Of a stretch of DNA of 7,072 nucleotides, positions 1-6,331 are shown one piece after another. Under the pieces are notes generated by a model that had not been told where the DNA came from, made no database searches, and was given only the letters and a program-made list of their open reading frames with translations. The stretch lies in contig CABUDB010000078.1 in the NCBI GenBank assembly GCA_902490245.1, positions 1 to 7,072 on the forward strand. Reading direction: 5' to 3'. Both the position numbers and the translations under genes were made by a program. Each line of letters begins with the position of its first letter. Within the stretch, counting starts at the first letter, position 1. Origin of the DNA: an uncultured Collinsella sp. Its GTDB lineage: Bacteria; Actinomycetota; Coriobacteriia; Coriobacteriales; Coriobacteriaceae.

Positions 1-782
1 CCCCACCCTGGCGCCTCGCCAGAAAACAGCTCTTCGCGATACCCCAAGGAGGCGATATCAGCCACCTCGCACACGCGGCCGCCCTCAATCCGATACGCAC
101 ACGTCGCATATTCGAGCATCGGGCGCGGCTGATGCGTTGCCACGACCACCGTGCAACCCAGCTCGCGGTTCACGCGAAACAGCGCATGCAGAAAACTCTT
201 CTCGGCAACGGGATCCAGTTGGGACGTGGGCTCGTCGAGCAGCAGCACGCGCGGGCGCAACGCCAGCACAGCTGCCAGCGACAGCAGCTGCTTGCGTCCG
301 CCCGAAAGCGTATCGGTATCGCGGTGGAGCCAATCCTCCAACCCAAAGAAATAGCTGGTCTCGGCCACGCGACGGCGCATCTCATCGCGAGACATGCCTA
401 AGTTTTCCAGGCCAAACGCCATCTCGTGCCACACGGTTTCGCACACGATCTGGTTCTCGGGGTCCTGAAACACATAGCCCACGCGCTCAGCGGACGCCCG
501 AACATCCATGTCGGCAACGTTCTCGCCCAACACGCGCAGCTCGCCGGAGCATTCGCCCGTCGGCGAAATCTCGGGTTTGAGCAGCGAGAGCAGCGTTGAC
601 TTACCCGACCCAGTACCACCTACCAGCAGTGCAAACGCTCCTTGGGGAACAGACCAGTCGAGCCCGTCGAGCACCGGCGCCTCAGCCCCGGGGTAGGCAA
701 AGCGCAGGTCCCGCACTTCAATCGCCGGCGCATCCAAGCCGCACGCCACGCCCGCCATCATGCTCCCGTCCAACCGAGCCAT
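1..782 (-). CDS. ecfA: ECF-type ABC transporter ATP-binding protein (EcfA/CbiO-like), 3' end outside window
   Basis: Cytoplasmic ATPase that would power an energy-coupling-factor importer for a vitamin or transition metal. About 260 codons are visible, and the C-terminus runs off the left edge. My translation shows an ABC domain in the usual order: Walker A GGTGSGKST (residues 55-63), Q-loop VFQDPENQ (104-111), signature LSGGRKQ (159-165), Walker B VLLLDEPT (179-186), D-loop SQLD (187-190) and switch histidine in ATHQ (215-218). The signature has Arg-Lys where LSGGQ/LSGGE is more usual, but all catalytic residues are present. The ATG at 782 shares one base with the stop of the upstream T-component gene (TGATG), which suggests translational coupling. 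An AGAGG lies 8 bases ahead of it. The EcfT neighbour points to an ECF system and not to a generic ABC importer. Whether a second ATPase domain or gene follows cannot be seen. The substrate is unknown. Confidence 0.88.
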   Translation of the reverse strand, partial: MARLDGSMMAGVACGLDAPAIEVRDLRFAYPGAEAPVLDGLDWSVPQGAFALLVGGTGSGKSTLLSLLKPEISPTGECSGELRVLGENVADMDVRASAERVGYVFQDPENQIVCETVWHEMAFGLENLGMSRDEMRRRVAETSYFFGLEDWLHRDTDTLSGGRKQLLSLAAVLALRPRVLLLDEPTSQLDPVAEKSFLHALFRVNRELGCTVVVATHQPRPMLEYATCAYRIEGGRVCEVADIASLGYREELFSGEAPGW

Positions 783-1669
783 CAGCCAAACCTCTTCTCG
801 TCAATCGCGTGCAGCACACAGGGCAGCGCCATCCAAGCCGCGTACACAATATAGCCAGGCCACGGCGCCGGCACCGAAAGCTGAGGGTAAAACGAATACT
901 GCGTCGTCGCGGCCCACGCCACCGCAACCGTAGCAGCGCCAAACACCGCAAGCCCCACCAGCGCGGCAACGTCGCCGCGCCCCAGCCGATACCGCGCATA
1001 CGTCGTACGACGCGCCGCGGCACCCCATCCGCGCGAGCGCATGGCGTCGGCGCGCTCCAGCGAATCCTCCATGCCCCAGCCCATCAGCACGCTCGATGCC
1101 CGCAGGCGCGAACGCACGGGGTCGGCCGGTGCACGCCCCGGCACATCGATCGCGTCCTGCACCGCCAGCACCGTGCGGCCGCGGCGCAAAAACTGCGGGA
1201 TAAGCCGCATGCACATCGAGATCATGAGCGCGAGCACCGGCGCGGCGTTACCCAAAAGCGCAAGCACCTTATCGTATTCGAGCATCGACGCCGCAGCCTC
1301 AAACCACAGCACGCTCGCCACAAACAGCCCGCCCATACACAGGCCGTATACCATGCTCTCCAAATACACTGCGCGCATGCCGATGCGGAACAACTCCGTC
1401 GAGCCCGAGGCGCTAAACAGCGGATTCACCAGCGAGATAATCAAAATCACCGGCAGCTGCCAGCGAAGCGCGCTCAGCGTGCGAGCAGCCCCGCGGGTCG
1501 CAAAGCCGTATGCCAGCCCGCCCGCGAGCGACAGCGCGATCAGCACCGGTTGCATCGAGAACATGGTGAGCCCCAGCGTTAGCGCCATGTAGAGCGCAGG
1601 CACCGCCGGGTGCGACATCGAGAATGCCGCGACGGGCTCGATGGCCGACCTCTCTCGCATATTTTCCAC
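782..1669 (-). CDS. ecfT: ECF transporter transmembrane component (EcfT/CbiQ-like)
   Basis: Membrane scaffold of an energy-coupling-factor importer, linking the ATPase to an S component. From the chosen start it is 295 residues. Hydrophobic segments lie at roughly 22-55, 70-85, 102-123, 137-153, 232-255 and 268-287. A charged cytoplasmic stretch follows RLIPQF. The hallmark AMRSRGWG (about 210-217) matches the second Ala-Arg-Gly coupling motif of T components. The first such motif (usually A-x-R-G after the RxIP block) is poorly kept: the sequence reads VQDAID. The frame stays open up to a TTG at 1774, but the residues before SAIEPVAAF look unlike a T protein. I prefer GTG at 1669, with GAGAGGG 9 bases upstream. 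ATG at 1660 is an alternative with a weaker site. It is the first gene of a minus-strand operon and overlaps the ATPase gene. No S component is seen, so it may be encoded elsewhere or beyond the edge. Confidence 0.82.
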   Translation of the reverse strand: MENMRERSAIEPVAAFSMSHPAVPALYMALTLGLTMFSMQPVLIALSLAGGLAYGFATRGAARTLSALRWQLPVILIISLVNPLFSASGSTELFRIGMRAVYLESMVYGLCMGGLFVASVLWFEAAASMLEYDKVLALLGNAAPVLALMISMCMRLIPQFLRRGRTVLAVQDAIDVPGRAPADPVRSRLRASSVLMGWGMEDSLERADAMRSRGWGAAARRTTYARYRLGRGDVAALVGLAVFGAATVAVAWAATTQYSFYPQLSVPAPWPGYIVYAAWMALPCVLHAIDEKRFG

Positions 1670-1863
1670 GGGCACCCGCCCTCTCACCCAAATACCAACG
1701 CCGCAGTGCCGCAAACACCGCGCAAGCAGCGTAACCGCCGCGCCGGAACCACAAACCCAGCCGCCGCGGCCCAAACGTTACGCGCTCATCATATGCCTGC
1801 GGTATCATATTGCGCCGTGTATCGTTTCCAAACACACGTCTCTATAACGTAACAGGAGATCAC
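1670..1863. other. Divergent intergenic region between ecfT and glmU
   Basis: This stretch separates two divergent genes. Its left part is open in the ecfT frame but reads as arginine/glycine/cysteine-rich residues unlike a transporter N-terminus, so I treat it as the ecfT leader. Its right part holds a candidate minus-strand promoter and the glmU ribosome-binding site AGGAG (1854-1858), 5 bases before ATG. A TATAAC at 1843-1848 looks like a -10 box for glmU but lies too close to the binding site to be convincing. I recognise no riboswitch. Confidence 0.6.
1804..1831 (-). promoter_or_regulatory. Candidate promoter for the ECF operon
   Basis: Read on the minus strand, TTGGAA (1826-1831; 4 of 6 matches to TTGACA) and TATGAT (1804-1809; 5 of 6 matches to TATAAT) are separated by 16 bases. 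This predicts a transcript start near 1797 and a leader of about 125 bases before the preferred ecfT GTG. Found by eye only. Confidence 0.35.
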
Positions 1864-3276
1864 ATGGACGCAACCGCAATTATCCTCGCCGCCGGCGAGG
1901 GCACCCGCATGAAGTCGAACCACTGCAAGGTTTCGCACAAGATCCTAGGTAAGCCCATGGTCCAGTGGATCGTCGACGCCACCATCAAGGCCGGCTGCAG
2001 CCGCGTCGTGGTCGTCATCGGCAGCCACGCCGACGAGATGCGCGCCCTTATCGACGGCGCCTACGCCAACAGCGCCACCAAGGTCGAGTGCGTCGAGCAG
2101 ACCGAGCGCCTGGGCACCGGCCATGCCGTCAAGGTCGCGCTCGAGGCCTGCGGCATCACGCAAGGCCCCGTCGTCGTACTCAACGGCGACCTGCCGCTCA
2201 TCACCGCCGACACCGTCGCCAAGTTCGCACAGACCGTCGCCACCGGCGAGCTCGCCTGCACCGTCATGACCATGACCCCGCCCGACCCCTTCGGCTACGG
2301 CCGCATCAAGCTGGGTGCCGATGGTCAGATCGAGCGCATCATCGAGCAGAAGGACTGCACGCCCGAGCAGGCCGCCACGCTGCTCGAGTGCAACGCCGGC
2401 TGCTACGCCTTCGACGGCGCGCAGCTCGCCGCCCACATCGACGAGATCGGCAACGACAACGCGCAGTCCGAGTACTACCTGCCCGACATGCTCGAGATCC
2501 TCAAAGGCCACGGCCAGGCAGTCTCCATCTTCCACTGCGACGATTACCGCGACGGCTTGGGCGTCAACAGCCGCATCCAGCTCGCACAGCTTACCGCCAT
2601 TGCGCGCGACCGCATCAACGAGCACTGGATGGCCGAAGGCGTTACCTTCATCGATCCCACGCAGGCCTGGATCGGCCCCGATGCCGTTATCGGCCGCGAC
2701 ACCGTCGTGTGGCCGCAGACGCACCTGATCGGCCACGTCACCGTGGGCGAGGAGTGCCAGCTCGGCCCCAACAGTCGCCTCACCGACACTACCGTCGGCA
2801 GCGGCTGCACCATCGATGAGACTATCGCCATCGAGGCCGTCATCGAGAACGGCGTCGACTGCGGCCCGCGCGCCTACCTGCGCCCGGGCACCCACATGCT
2901 CGACGGATCCAAGGCCGGCACGCACGTGGAGATCAAGAAGTCCACGATCGGCGAGGACTCCAAGGTGCCGCACCTGTCCTACATCGGCGATACCACCATG
3001 GGCTCCGGCGTCAACGTGGGCGCTGGCTCCATCACCTGCAACTACGACGGCGTGCACAAGCACAAGACCGTCATCGGCAACGATGCCTTCATCGGCTCCG
3101 ACACCATGATGGTCGCGCCCGCCCAGATCGGCGACGGCGCGCTTGTGGCCGCCGGCTCTGTCATCACCGAGCCGGTCCCGGCCGACGCACTCGGCCTGGG
3201 CCGCGCCCGTCAGGTAAATATTGAGGGCTGGGCCGCCGATTATCGCCGCCGTCTGCACGAGGACGACGAGGTATAA
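1864..3276 (+). CDS. glmU: Bifunctional UDP-N-acetylglucosamine pyrophosphorylase / glucosamine-1-phosphate N-acetyltransferase GlmU
   Basis: Cytoplasmic enzyme making UDP-GlcNAc, the sugar donor for peptidoglycan and other wall polymers, from glucosamine-1-phosphate, acetyl-CoA and UTP. It has 470 residues, the usual length. The N-terminal uridylyltransferase half shows LAAGEGTRMKS (8-18), LGTGHA (83-88), the metal-binding aspartate in NGDLPLI (D109), EQKD (161-164), YYLPDML and VNSRIQL (N235). The C-terminal half is a left-handed beta-helix of hexapeptide repeats (from about 262). It carries the acetyltransferase signature: RPGT (340-343), VEIKKS, catalytic histidine in KVPHLSYIGD (H370), GAGSITCNYDG (386-396) and VAPAQIGDGALVAAGS. 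All key positions for both reactions are present. An upstream in-frame start (1810) would add 18 residues, but ATG 1864 has a good AGGAG site and begins right at the nucleotide-binding strand. A terminator follows 17 bases after the stop, so it is probably monocistronic. Confidence 0.97.
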   Translation: MDATAIILAAGEGTRMKSNHCKVSHKILGKPMVQWIVDATIKAGCSRVVVVIGSHADEMRALIDGAYANSATKVECVEQTERLGTGHAVKVALEACGITQGPVVVLNGDLPLITADTVAKFAQTVATGELACTVMTMTPPDPFGYGRIKLGADGQIERIIEQKDCTPEQAATLLECNAGCYAFDGAQLAAHIDEIGNDNAQSEYYLPDMLEILKGHGQAVSIFHCDDYRDGLGVNSRIQLAQLTAIARDRINEHWMAEGVTFIDPTQAWIGPDAVIGRDTVVWPQTHLIGHVTVGEECQLGPNSRLTDTTVGSGCTIDETIAIEAVIENGVDCGPRAYLRPGTHMLDGSKAGTHVEIKKSTIGEDSKVPHLSYIGDTTMGSGVNVGAGSITCNYDGVHKHKTVIGNDAFIGSDTMMVAPAQIGDGALVAAGSVITEPVPADALGLGRARQVNIEGWAADYRRRLHEDDEV

Positions 3277-3293
3277 CGTTTTACCAAGCATCT

Positions 3294-3326
3294 AAGGAGC
3301 TGTTCCCCTGGGGATGGCTCCTTTTT
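3294..3326 (+). terminator. Rho-independent terminator after glmU
   Basis: AAGGAGC (3294-3300) pairs with GCTCCTT (3317-3323). The enclosed TCCC/GGGA bases extend the stem, and a run of five T (3322-3326) follows. It lies 17 bases after the glmU stop codon. Confidence 0.85.
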
Positions 3327-3417
3327 CTATGTTGACCTGCGCGGCCGGATGAGTGGTCGGTTCGTGTCCGTTGACGGTAAAGACGTTATCAAGACCCGAT
3401 TAACCCCGTCGCGCGGT

Positions 3418-3423
3418 TACAAT
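3418..3423 (+). promoter_or_regulatory. Candidate -10 box of the prs promoter
   Basis: TACAAT (5 of 6 matches to TATAAT) lies between the glmU terminator and prs, giving a predicted transcript start near 3430 and a leader of about 40 bases. The -35 region at the expected distance (about 3394-3400) matches consensus poorly. A better-looking TTGACG at 3371-3376 is too far upstream to pair with it. Confidence 0.35.
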
Positions 3424-3469
3424 GCAACAAGGCATCTATATGGCATTCGATGTATAAAGGAGAAGGGTA

Positions 3470-4456
3470 ATGCCGATTAATGATCCCGAGAAGTCGGAGA
3501 ATATGCGCAAGTCCATCCGCGTGTATTCCGGTTCCTCCAACCGTCCCCTCGCTCAGAAGATCGCTGAGTACCTTGGGGTCGAGCTTTCGGGCCTTACGCT
3601 AAAGCAGTTCGCCAACGGTGAGATTTACGCCCGCTACGACGAGACCGTCCGCGGCGCCGACGTCTTCCTGATTCAGTCCGTGGCCGGCGGCAACGTCAAC
3701 GACATGCTCATGGAGCTGCTCATCGCCACCGACGCTGCCAAGCGCGCGTCTGCCCGCTCCATCACCGCCGTCATCACCCACTACGGCTATGCCCGCCAGG
3801 ACCGCAAGGCCGGCCCGCGCGAGCCCATCACCGCCCGCCTCGTCGCCAACCTGCTCGAGCGCGCCGGCGTCAACCGCATCATCACCCTCGACCTGCACCA
3901 GGGCCAGATCCAGGGCTTCTTCGACATCCCGGTTAACCACCTGTCCGCGCTGCCGCTGTTTGGCCAGTACTACAACGACATGAACTTCGACACCGATAAC
4001 CTGGTTGTCGTCTCCCCCGATGTGGGACGCGCCAAGGCCGCCAAGAAGCTGTCCGACATGCTCGGCTGCGACCTGGCCATCGCCCACAAGGGCCGTCCGC
4101 GCCACAACGCCGCCGAGGTCATGGGCATCATCGGTGACATCAAGGGCAAGACCTGTATCATCAACGACGACATGATCGACACCGCTGGCACCCTGTGCGC
4201 CAACGTCAAGGAGCTCAAGGCTATGGGCGCTGGCGACATCTACGTCTGCGCCACCCACGGCATCTTCTCCGGCCCGGCTATCGAGCGCCTGAACGACGCC
4301 CCGATCGTCGAGTGCGTCGTCACCGACGCCATTCCCGTCGAGGTCGGCGGCAAGATCAAGACCATCTCGGTCGCCGAGGAGTTCGCCCAGGCCATTTCCG
4401 CCGTTTACCACGAGGAGCCCGTCTCCACGCTCGTCGGCGGCGACTTCGCGCTGTAA
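3470..4456 (+). CDS. prs: Ribose-phosphate pyrophosphokinase (PRPP synthase), class I
   Basis: Cytoplasmic enzyme that transfers pyrophosphate from ATP to ribose-5-phosphate, making PRPP for purine, pyrimidine, NAD, histidine and tryptophan synthesis. It has 328 residues, slightly longer than the usual 310-320 because of an 11-residue N-terminal extension before MRKSIRVYSG. Landmarks are FANGEIYARYDETVRG (47-62), YGYARQDRK with GPREPITARLVANLL (105-129), the PRPP synthase signature beginning DLHQGQIQGFFD (141-152) with metal-ligand H143, VSPDVGRAKAA (181-191), and the ribose-5-phosphate loop DDMIDTAGT (233-241). Asn232 precedes that loop where V or I is more usual; the acidic residues themselves are intact. 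ATG 3470 is chosen because AAAGGAG ends 7 bases before it; Met12 is a possible internal start. A terminator precedes the gene and another follows, so it is likely a single-gene transcript. It sits between glmU and pth, as in other Gram-positives. Confidence 0.97.
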   Translation: MPINDPEKSENMRKSIRVYSGSSNRPLAQKIAEYLGVELSGLTLKQFANGEIYARYDETVRGADVFLIQSVAGGNVNDMLMELLIATDAAKRASARSITAVITHYGYARQDRKAGPREPITARLVANLLERAGVNRIITLDLHQGQIQGFFDIPVNHLSALPLFGQYYNDMNFDTDNLVVVSPDVGRAKAAKKLSDMLGCDLAIAHKGRPRHNAAEVMGIIGDIKGKTCIINDDMIDTAGTLCANVKELKAMGAGDIYVCATHGIFSGPAIERLNDAPIVECVVTDAIPVEVGGKIKTISVAEEFAQAISAVYHEEPVSTLVGGDFAL

Positions 4457-4469
4457 TCCAACGCGCATC

Positions 4470-4489
4470 GCATCATCTTTGATGCTTTT
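4470..4489 (+). terminator. Weak hairpin just upstream of the main prs terminator
   Basis: GCATC (4470-4474) pairs with GATGC (4481-4485) across a six-base loop, followed by TTTT. The stem is only 5 bp, so it may be a minor first stop ahead of the strong terminator that begins at the next base. Confidence 0.35.
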
Positions 4490-4521
4490 AAAGGGTCGGA
4501 AGCTCGCTTCCGACCCTTTTT
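4490..4521 (+). terminator. Strong Rho-independent terminator after prs
   Basis: A perfect 13-bp stem: AAAGGGTCGGAAG (4490-4502) pairs with CTTCCGACCCTTT (4507-4519) around a CTCG loop, ending in five T (4517-4521). It should isolate prs from the module that starts about 20 bases later. Confidence 0.93.
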
Positions 4522-4542
4522 CTATCCCTCGCCAACCTTCCC

Positions 4543-4742
4543 TGGACAATTAGTTCAGATACGTTTTTTTAAAGCCCCAAGGGCCGTTCGGAGCCTTCTG
4601 AGCTCCCCGGCGGATGCCATGCCGCCCAATGCTCATCGTTTTCGAGTACAACCGCCGCATATTTACCCTCAAATCGCCCTCGAAGGCCCTTAGAAACGCC
4701 TTGAACGCCCACCGTCTTATACGTATCTGAACTAGCTGTCCA
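4543..4742. repeat. 200-bp terminal-inverted-repeat element, copy 1 (MITE-like)
   Basis: The left end begins TGGACAATTAG at 4543 and the right end finishes CTAGCTGTCCA at 4742. Read inward, the two ends agree at 20 of the first 22 bases, and a flanking C/G pair (4542, 4743) extends the match. The left end loses similarity after TACGT, where it runs into seven T; the right end keeps the full TACGTATAA form (down to 4717). The interior is 53% G+C over 60 bases counted (4621-4680). It contains nested hairpins: AAGGGCC/GGCCCTT (4579-4585, 4685-4691), GGAGC/GCTCC (4590-4594, 4602-4606) and GGCGG/CCGCC (4609-4613, 4622-4626). No transposase fits inside and no clear target duplication flanks it. The same ends recur at 6067-6270, so this is one member of a repeat family. 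Calling it a MITE is inference; a structured-RNA or REP-like role is an alternative. Confidence 0.8.
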
Positions 4743-4905
4743 GTAGCTATCGTCAACCTTCGCGGCAGAGCTCAATTTCCTGCAATCCCCTCAACCGATT
4801 CCATCGATTTCATAACACCCAGCCGTTCATGGCGCGCAGCGCCCCGCTGAGCGAAAAGAACGGTATGGCGGTCGCATTCTGCCGCCAACTTAGTACGTTA
4901 TAGCT
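4743..4905 (+). promoter_or_regulatory. Leader region with paired hairpins upstream of the orphan gene
   Basis: Noncoding stretch between repeat copy 1 and the orphan ORF. CCGTTC (4823-4828) pairs with GAACGG (4858-4863) and encloses a smaller AGCG/CGCT hairpin (4838-4848). Directly after it, TGGCGG (4866-4871) pairs with CCGCCA (4882-4887) around a ten-base loop. TACGTT (4894-4899; actinobacterial TANNNT form) lies 6 bases before the ATG, where a leaderless transcript would need its -10 box. The matching -35 position (GTCGCA, 4871-4876) fits weakly. The hairpins could be operator palindromes or, if transcription starts further upstream, RNA structures. Confidence 0.35.
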
Positions 4906-6033
4906 ATGACAACCGTGATTTCACATCTCTCCGCCCTCCGCGCAATTCGTCGCGCACGACGGGCGTACTCTGCCCTACCCTGGGACTCCGCTGATAGCGA
5001 ACAGCAAGCACATGCCTTGGCTAGCTGCATTCCCAACAATGACGCGATAGACTTTGGCGCACTTTCGATACTCGACGCCTGGAATGAAGATGATTCCGAA
5101 CTGCTTGATCTTCTCGTTTCAAGCGAAGACAACAGACGCCCCGACAAGCGACTTCTTCAGCATATTCTCTCCGCTCCGCTTCCTGAAGGTGCAATTATGC
5201 ACGTCGAGGCCGACATCTACGCAACGTCTCCTGCCATGACAGCCGTGCTTTGTTCCAAAAATGAATCAGTCGCCAAAACCTTGATGCTTCTCATGGAACT
5301 GCTCGGAACCTACTCCCTTCCTCCTGGGGCAACATACCCCATTGCCTATGACGACATCTGGCCCAAGGGCGATGGCTACGAAGCGATGGACGACCTCGAT
5401 TGCCGGGGCGACCAGTCGGCGGCCGAACAGCAGAACGAAACCCGCTACGAACAGGCGCACTACAAATGCGAGCCCGCCACAACTATCGAAGAGCTTGAGG
5501 CAGTCGCACGGTTCGCCAAAAGTAGCTCATACGCCTCGTTTCGCACGGCAGTCAAACTCGCCCGAGCTGGATCCGCATCCCCAGCCGAATCCCTAATGTT
5601 TGCCGTTCTCGGAGCGCCCATGCGCTTTGGCGGATTCGGATGTTGCAGCCTGCCCATGGGAGGCCTGCTACTCAACTATCGAATCGACTTCGACACTCTT
5701 GCGGTCAACATGTCCTCCGGCATCCCTTACGCCATCTGCGACCTGTATTGCCCGGCAGCCGGAGTCGACAACGAATACAACGGAATTGGGCATGAGCTTC
5801 AAAACGCTCGCATCCACGATGGCAATCGAAATAATGGCCTCAAGGCAATGGGCATCCACGTCCTGGTTATCAATCGCGACCAAATGAAAGACCTTGTTGC
5901 ACTCGAAGCCTTCGCCCAAACGATGCATCGACTCGCGGGAGTCCGATTCCGATACCGCATCAAGGGCTATCGCAAGCGTCAGGCCGCTTGGCTCAACGCT
6001 CTGCGGGCCGGAATCGGCCTTGCGCCGGTCTAA
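4906..6033 (+). CDS. Orphan 375-residue protein with a DUF559/PD-(D/E)XK-like C-terminal region
   Basis: No named gene is recognised. The N-terminus is basic (ISHLSALRAIRRARRA, 5-20). A central block, HVEADIYATSPAMTAVLC followed by LMELLGTY (99-136), resembles the V-x-Y-x-TSPxxT-L signature of AbiEi-like (COG5340-type) antitoxin/regulator proteins. An acidic, Gln-rich linker spans about 149-190. The C-terminal part has SPAES (225-229), CDLYCPAAG (278-286), NEYNG (289-293), H296, D305 and R308, then GIHVLVINRDQM (316-327). This matches the layout of DUF559/Vsr-type endonuclease folds (helix Glu, Asp, then E-x-D/K, then an Arg-containing helix). The last acidic position is Asn292, so catalysis may be lost or altered. 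The family assignment is from memory of pattern, not a search. ATG 4906 lacks a ribosome-binding site, so leaderless translation is likely. G+C is lower than in its neighbours (50%, 55% and 52% in three lines counted). It stands alone between two repeat copies, which suggests horizontal gain. No partner toxin or methylase is visible. Confidence 0.8.
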   Translation: MTTVISHLSALRAIRRARRAYSALPWDSADSEQQAHALASCIPNNDAIDFGALSILDAWNEDDSELLDLLVSSEDNRRPDKRLLQHILSAPLPEGAIMHVEADIYATSPAMTAVLCSKNESVAKTLMLLMELLGTYSLPPGATYPIAYDDIWPKGDGYEAMDDLDCRGDQSAAEQQNETRYEQAHYKCEPATTIEELEAVARFAKSSSYASFRTAVKLARAGSASPAESLMFAVLGAPMRFGGFGCCSLPMGGLLLNYRIDFDTLAVNMSSGIPYAICDLYCPAAGVDNEYNGIGHELQNARIHDGNRNNGLKAMGIHVLVINRDQMKDLVALEAFAQTMHRLAGVRFRYRIKGYRKRQAAWLNALRAGIGLAPV

Positions 6034-6056
6034 ACGGCAAATCACCCGTGCGCCGT
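6034..6056 (+). terminator. Weak hairpin after the orphan gene
   Basis: ACGGC (6034-6038) immediately after the stop can pair with GCCGT (6052-6056) across a 13-base loop. There is no T run, so termination here is doubtful. Otherwise the transcript would run into repeat copy 2. Confidence 0.25.
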
Positions 6057-6066
6057 CGAGCAGGGC

Positions 6067-6270
6067 TGGACAGTTAGTTCAAATACGTATAAATGGACAC
6101 ATTGAATTAGACTGTTTTGCAGTTATCTCTATACCATTCGCCCTATTTGAAGGCAGGGTAGACTTCAAAACAGCGTCATATGAACTAACTAAAGCTCCAA
6201 AACAACGTATCGGCATTGAATTGAGCAATTCGAGTCCTCAGAACTTATACGTATCTGAACCAACTGTCCA
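6067..6270. repeat. 204-bp terminal-inverted-repeat element, copy 2 (MITE-like)
   Basis: The two ends (6067-6092 and 6245-6270) form an imperfect inverted repeat of 26 bp with only two mismatches. They start TGGACAGTT at the tip, carry GTTCA in the middle and end TACGTATAA. They match the ends of the element at 4543-4742. The interior differs from copy 1 and is A+T-rich (25/60 and 24/60 G+C in 6121-6180 and 6181-6240). It has its own nested inverted repeat, CTGTTTTG/CAAAACAG (6112-6119, 6166-6173), a near-palindrome GAATTG-AG-CAATTC (6208-6221), and a direct repeat CATTGAATT (6100-6108, 6204-6212). There is no transposase, no sizeable ORF with a credible start, and no obvious target-site duplication (flanks GCAGGGC and CCTCGGA). 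Similar length and ends with a different interior suggest a family defined by its termini. Confidence 0.82.
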
Positions 6271-6325
6271 CCTCGGATTTTGACGGCCGTCCAAACGCCC
6301 CCAAACAACCTCAATTGCCCTCCAT

Positions 6326-6331
6326 TTGACA
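6326..6331 (+). promoter_or_regulatory. Candidate -35 box of the pth promoter
   Basis: A perfect TTGACA lies 54 bases before the pth ATG, between repeat copy 2 and the gene. No good -10 box follows at 16-18 bases; CATAGC (6352-6357) at a 20-base spacing is the nearest A/T-rich hexamer. Alternatively, transcription could enter from repeat copy 2. Confidence 0.3.

Noticed and set aside
596..1582. 328-codon plus-strand open frame across the ECF genes
   Set aside because: Arg/His/Pro/Gln-rich with no domain; the minus strand carries a complete ABC motif set and a T component.
1413..1835. 140-codon minus-strand frame overlapping the ecfT N-terminus
   Set aside because: It is out of frame with the T-component motifs and shows no hydrophobic segments of that family. 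I considered a frameshifted ecfT start, but nothing in it reads as T-component sequence.
1945..3291. 448-codon open frame on the minus strand opposite glmU
   Set aside because: It is rich in Gly, Ala, Val and Asp without domains and mirrors the GC-biased third positions of glmU, which has complete family motifs on the plus strand.
3599..4549. 316-codon open frame on the minus strand opposite prs
   Set aside because: Same composition artefact; prs on the plus strand is unambiguous, and this frame would start beyond the prs terminator.
4536..6277. Target-site duplications around either repeat or around the whole module
   Set aside because: I compared the flanks of copy 1 (CCTTCCC / GTAGCTA), copy 2 (GCAGGGC / CCTCGGA) and the outermost pair; none match as direct repeats. 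Insertion by transposition is therefore not shown.
5894..6283. 129-codon plus-strand frame spanning the end of the orphan gene and repeat copy 2
   Set aside because: Overlaps the orphan gene out of frame, has no ribosome-binding site, and extends only because the A+T-rich repeat happens to lack stops in this frame.
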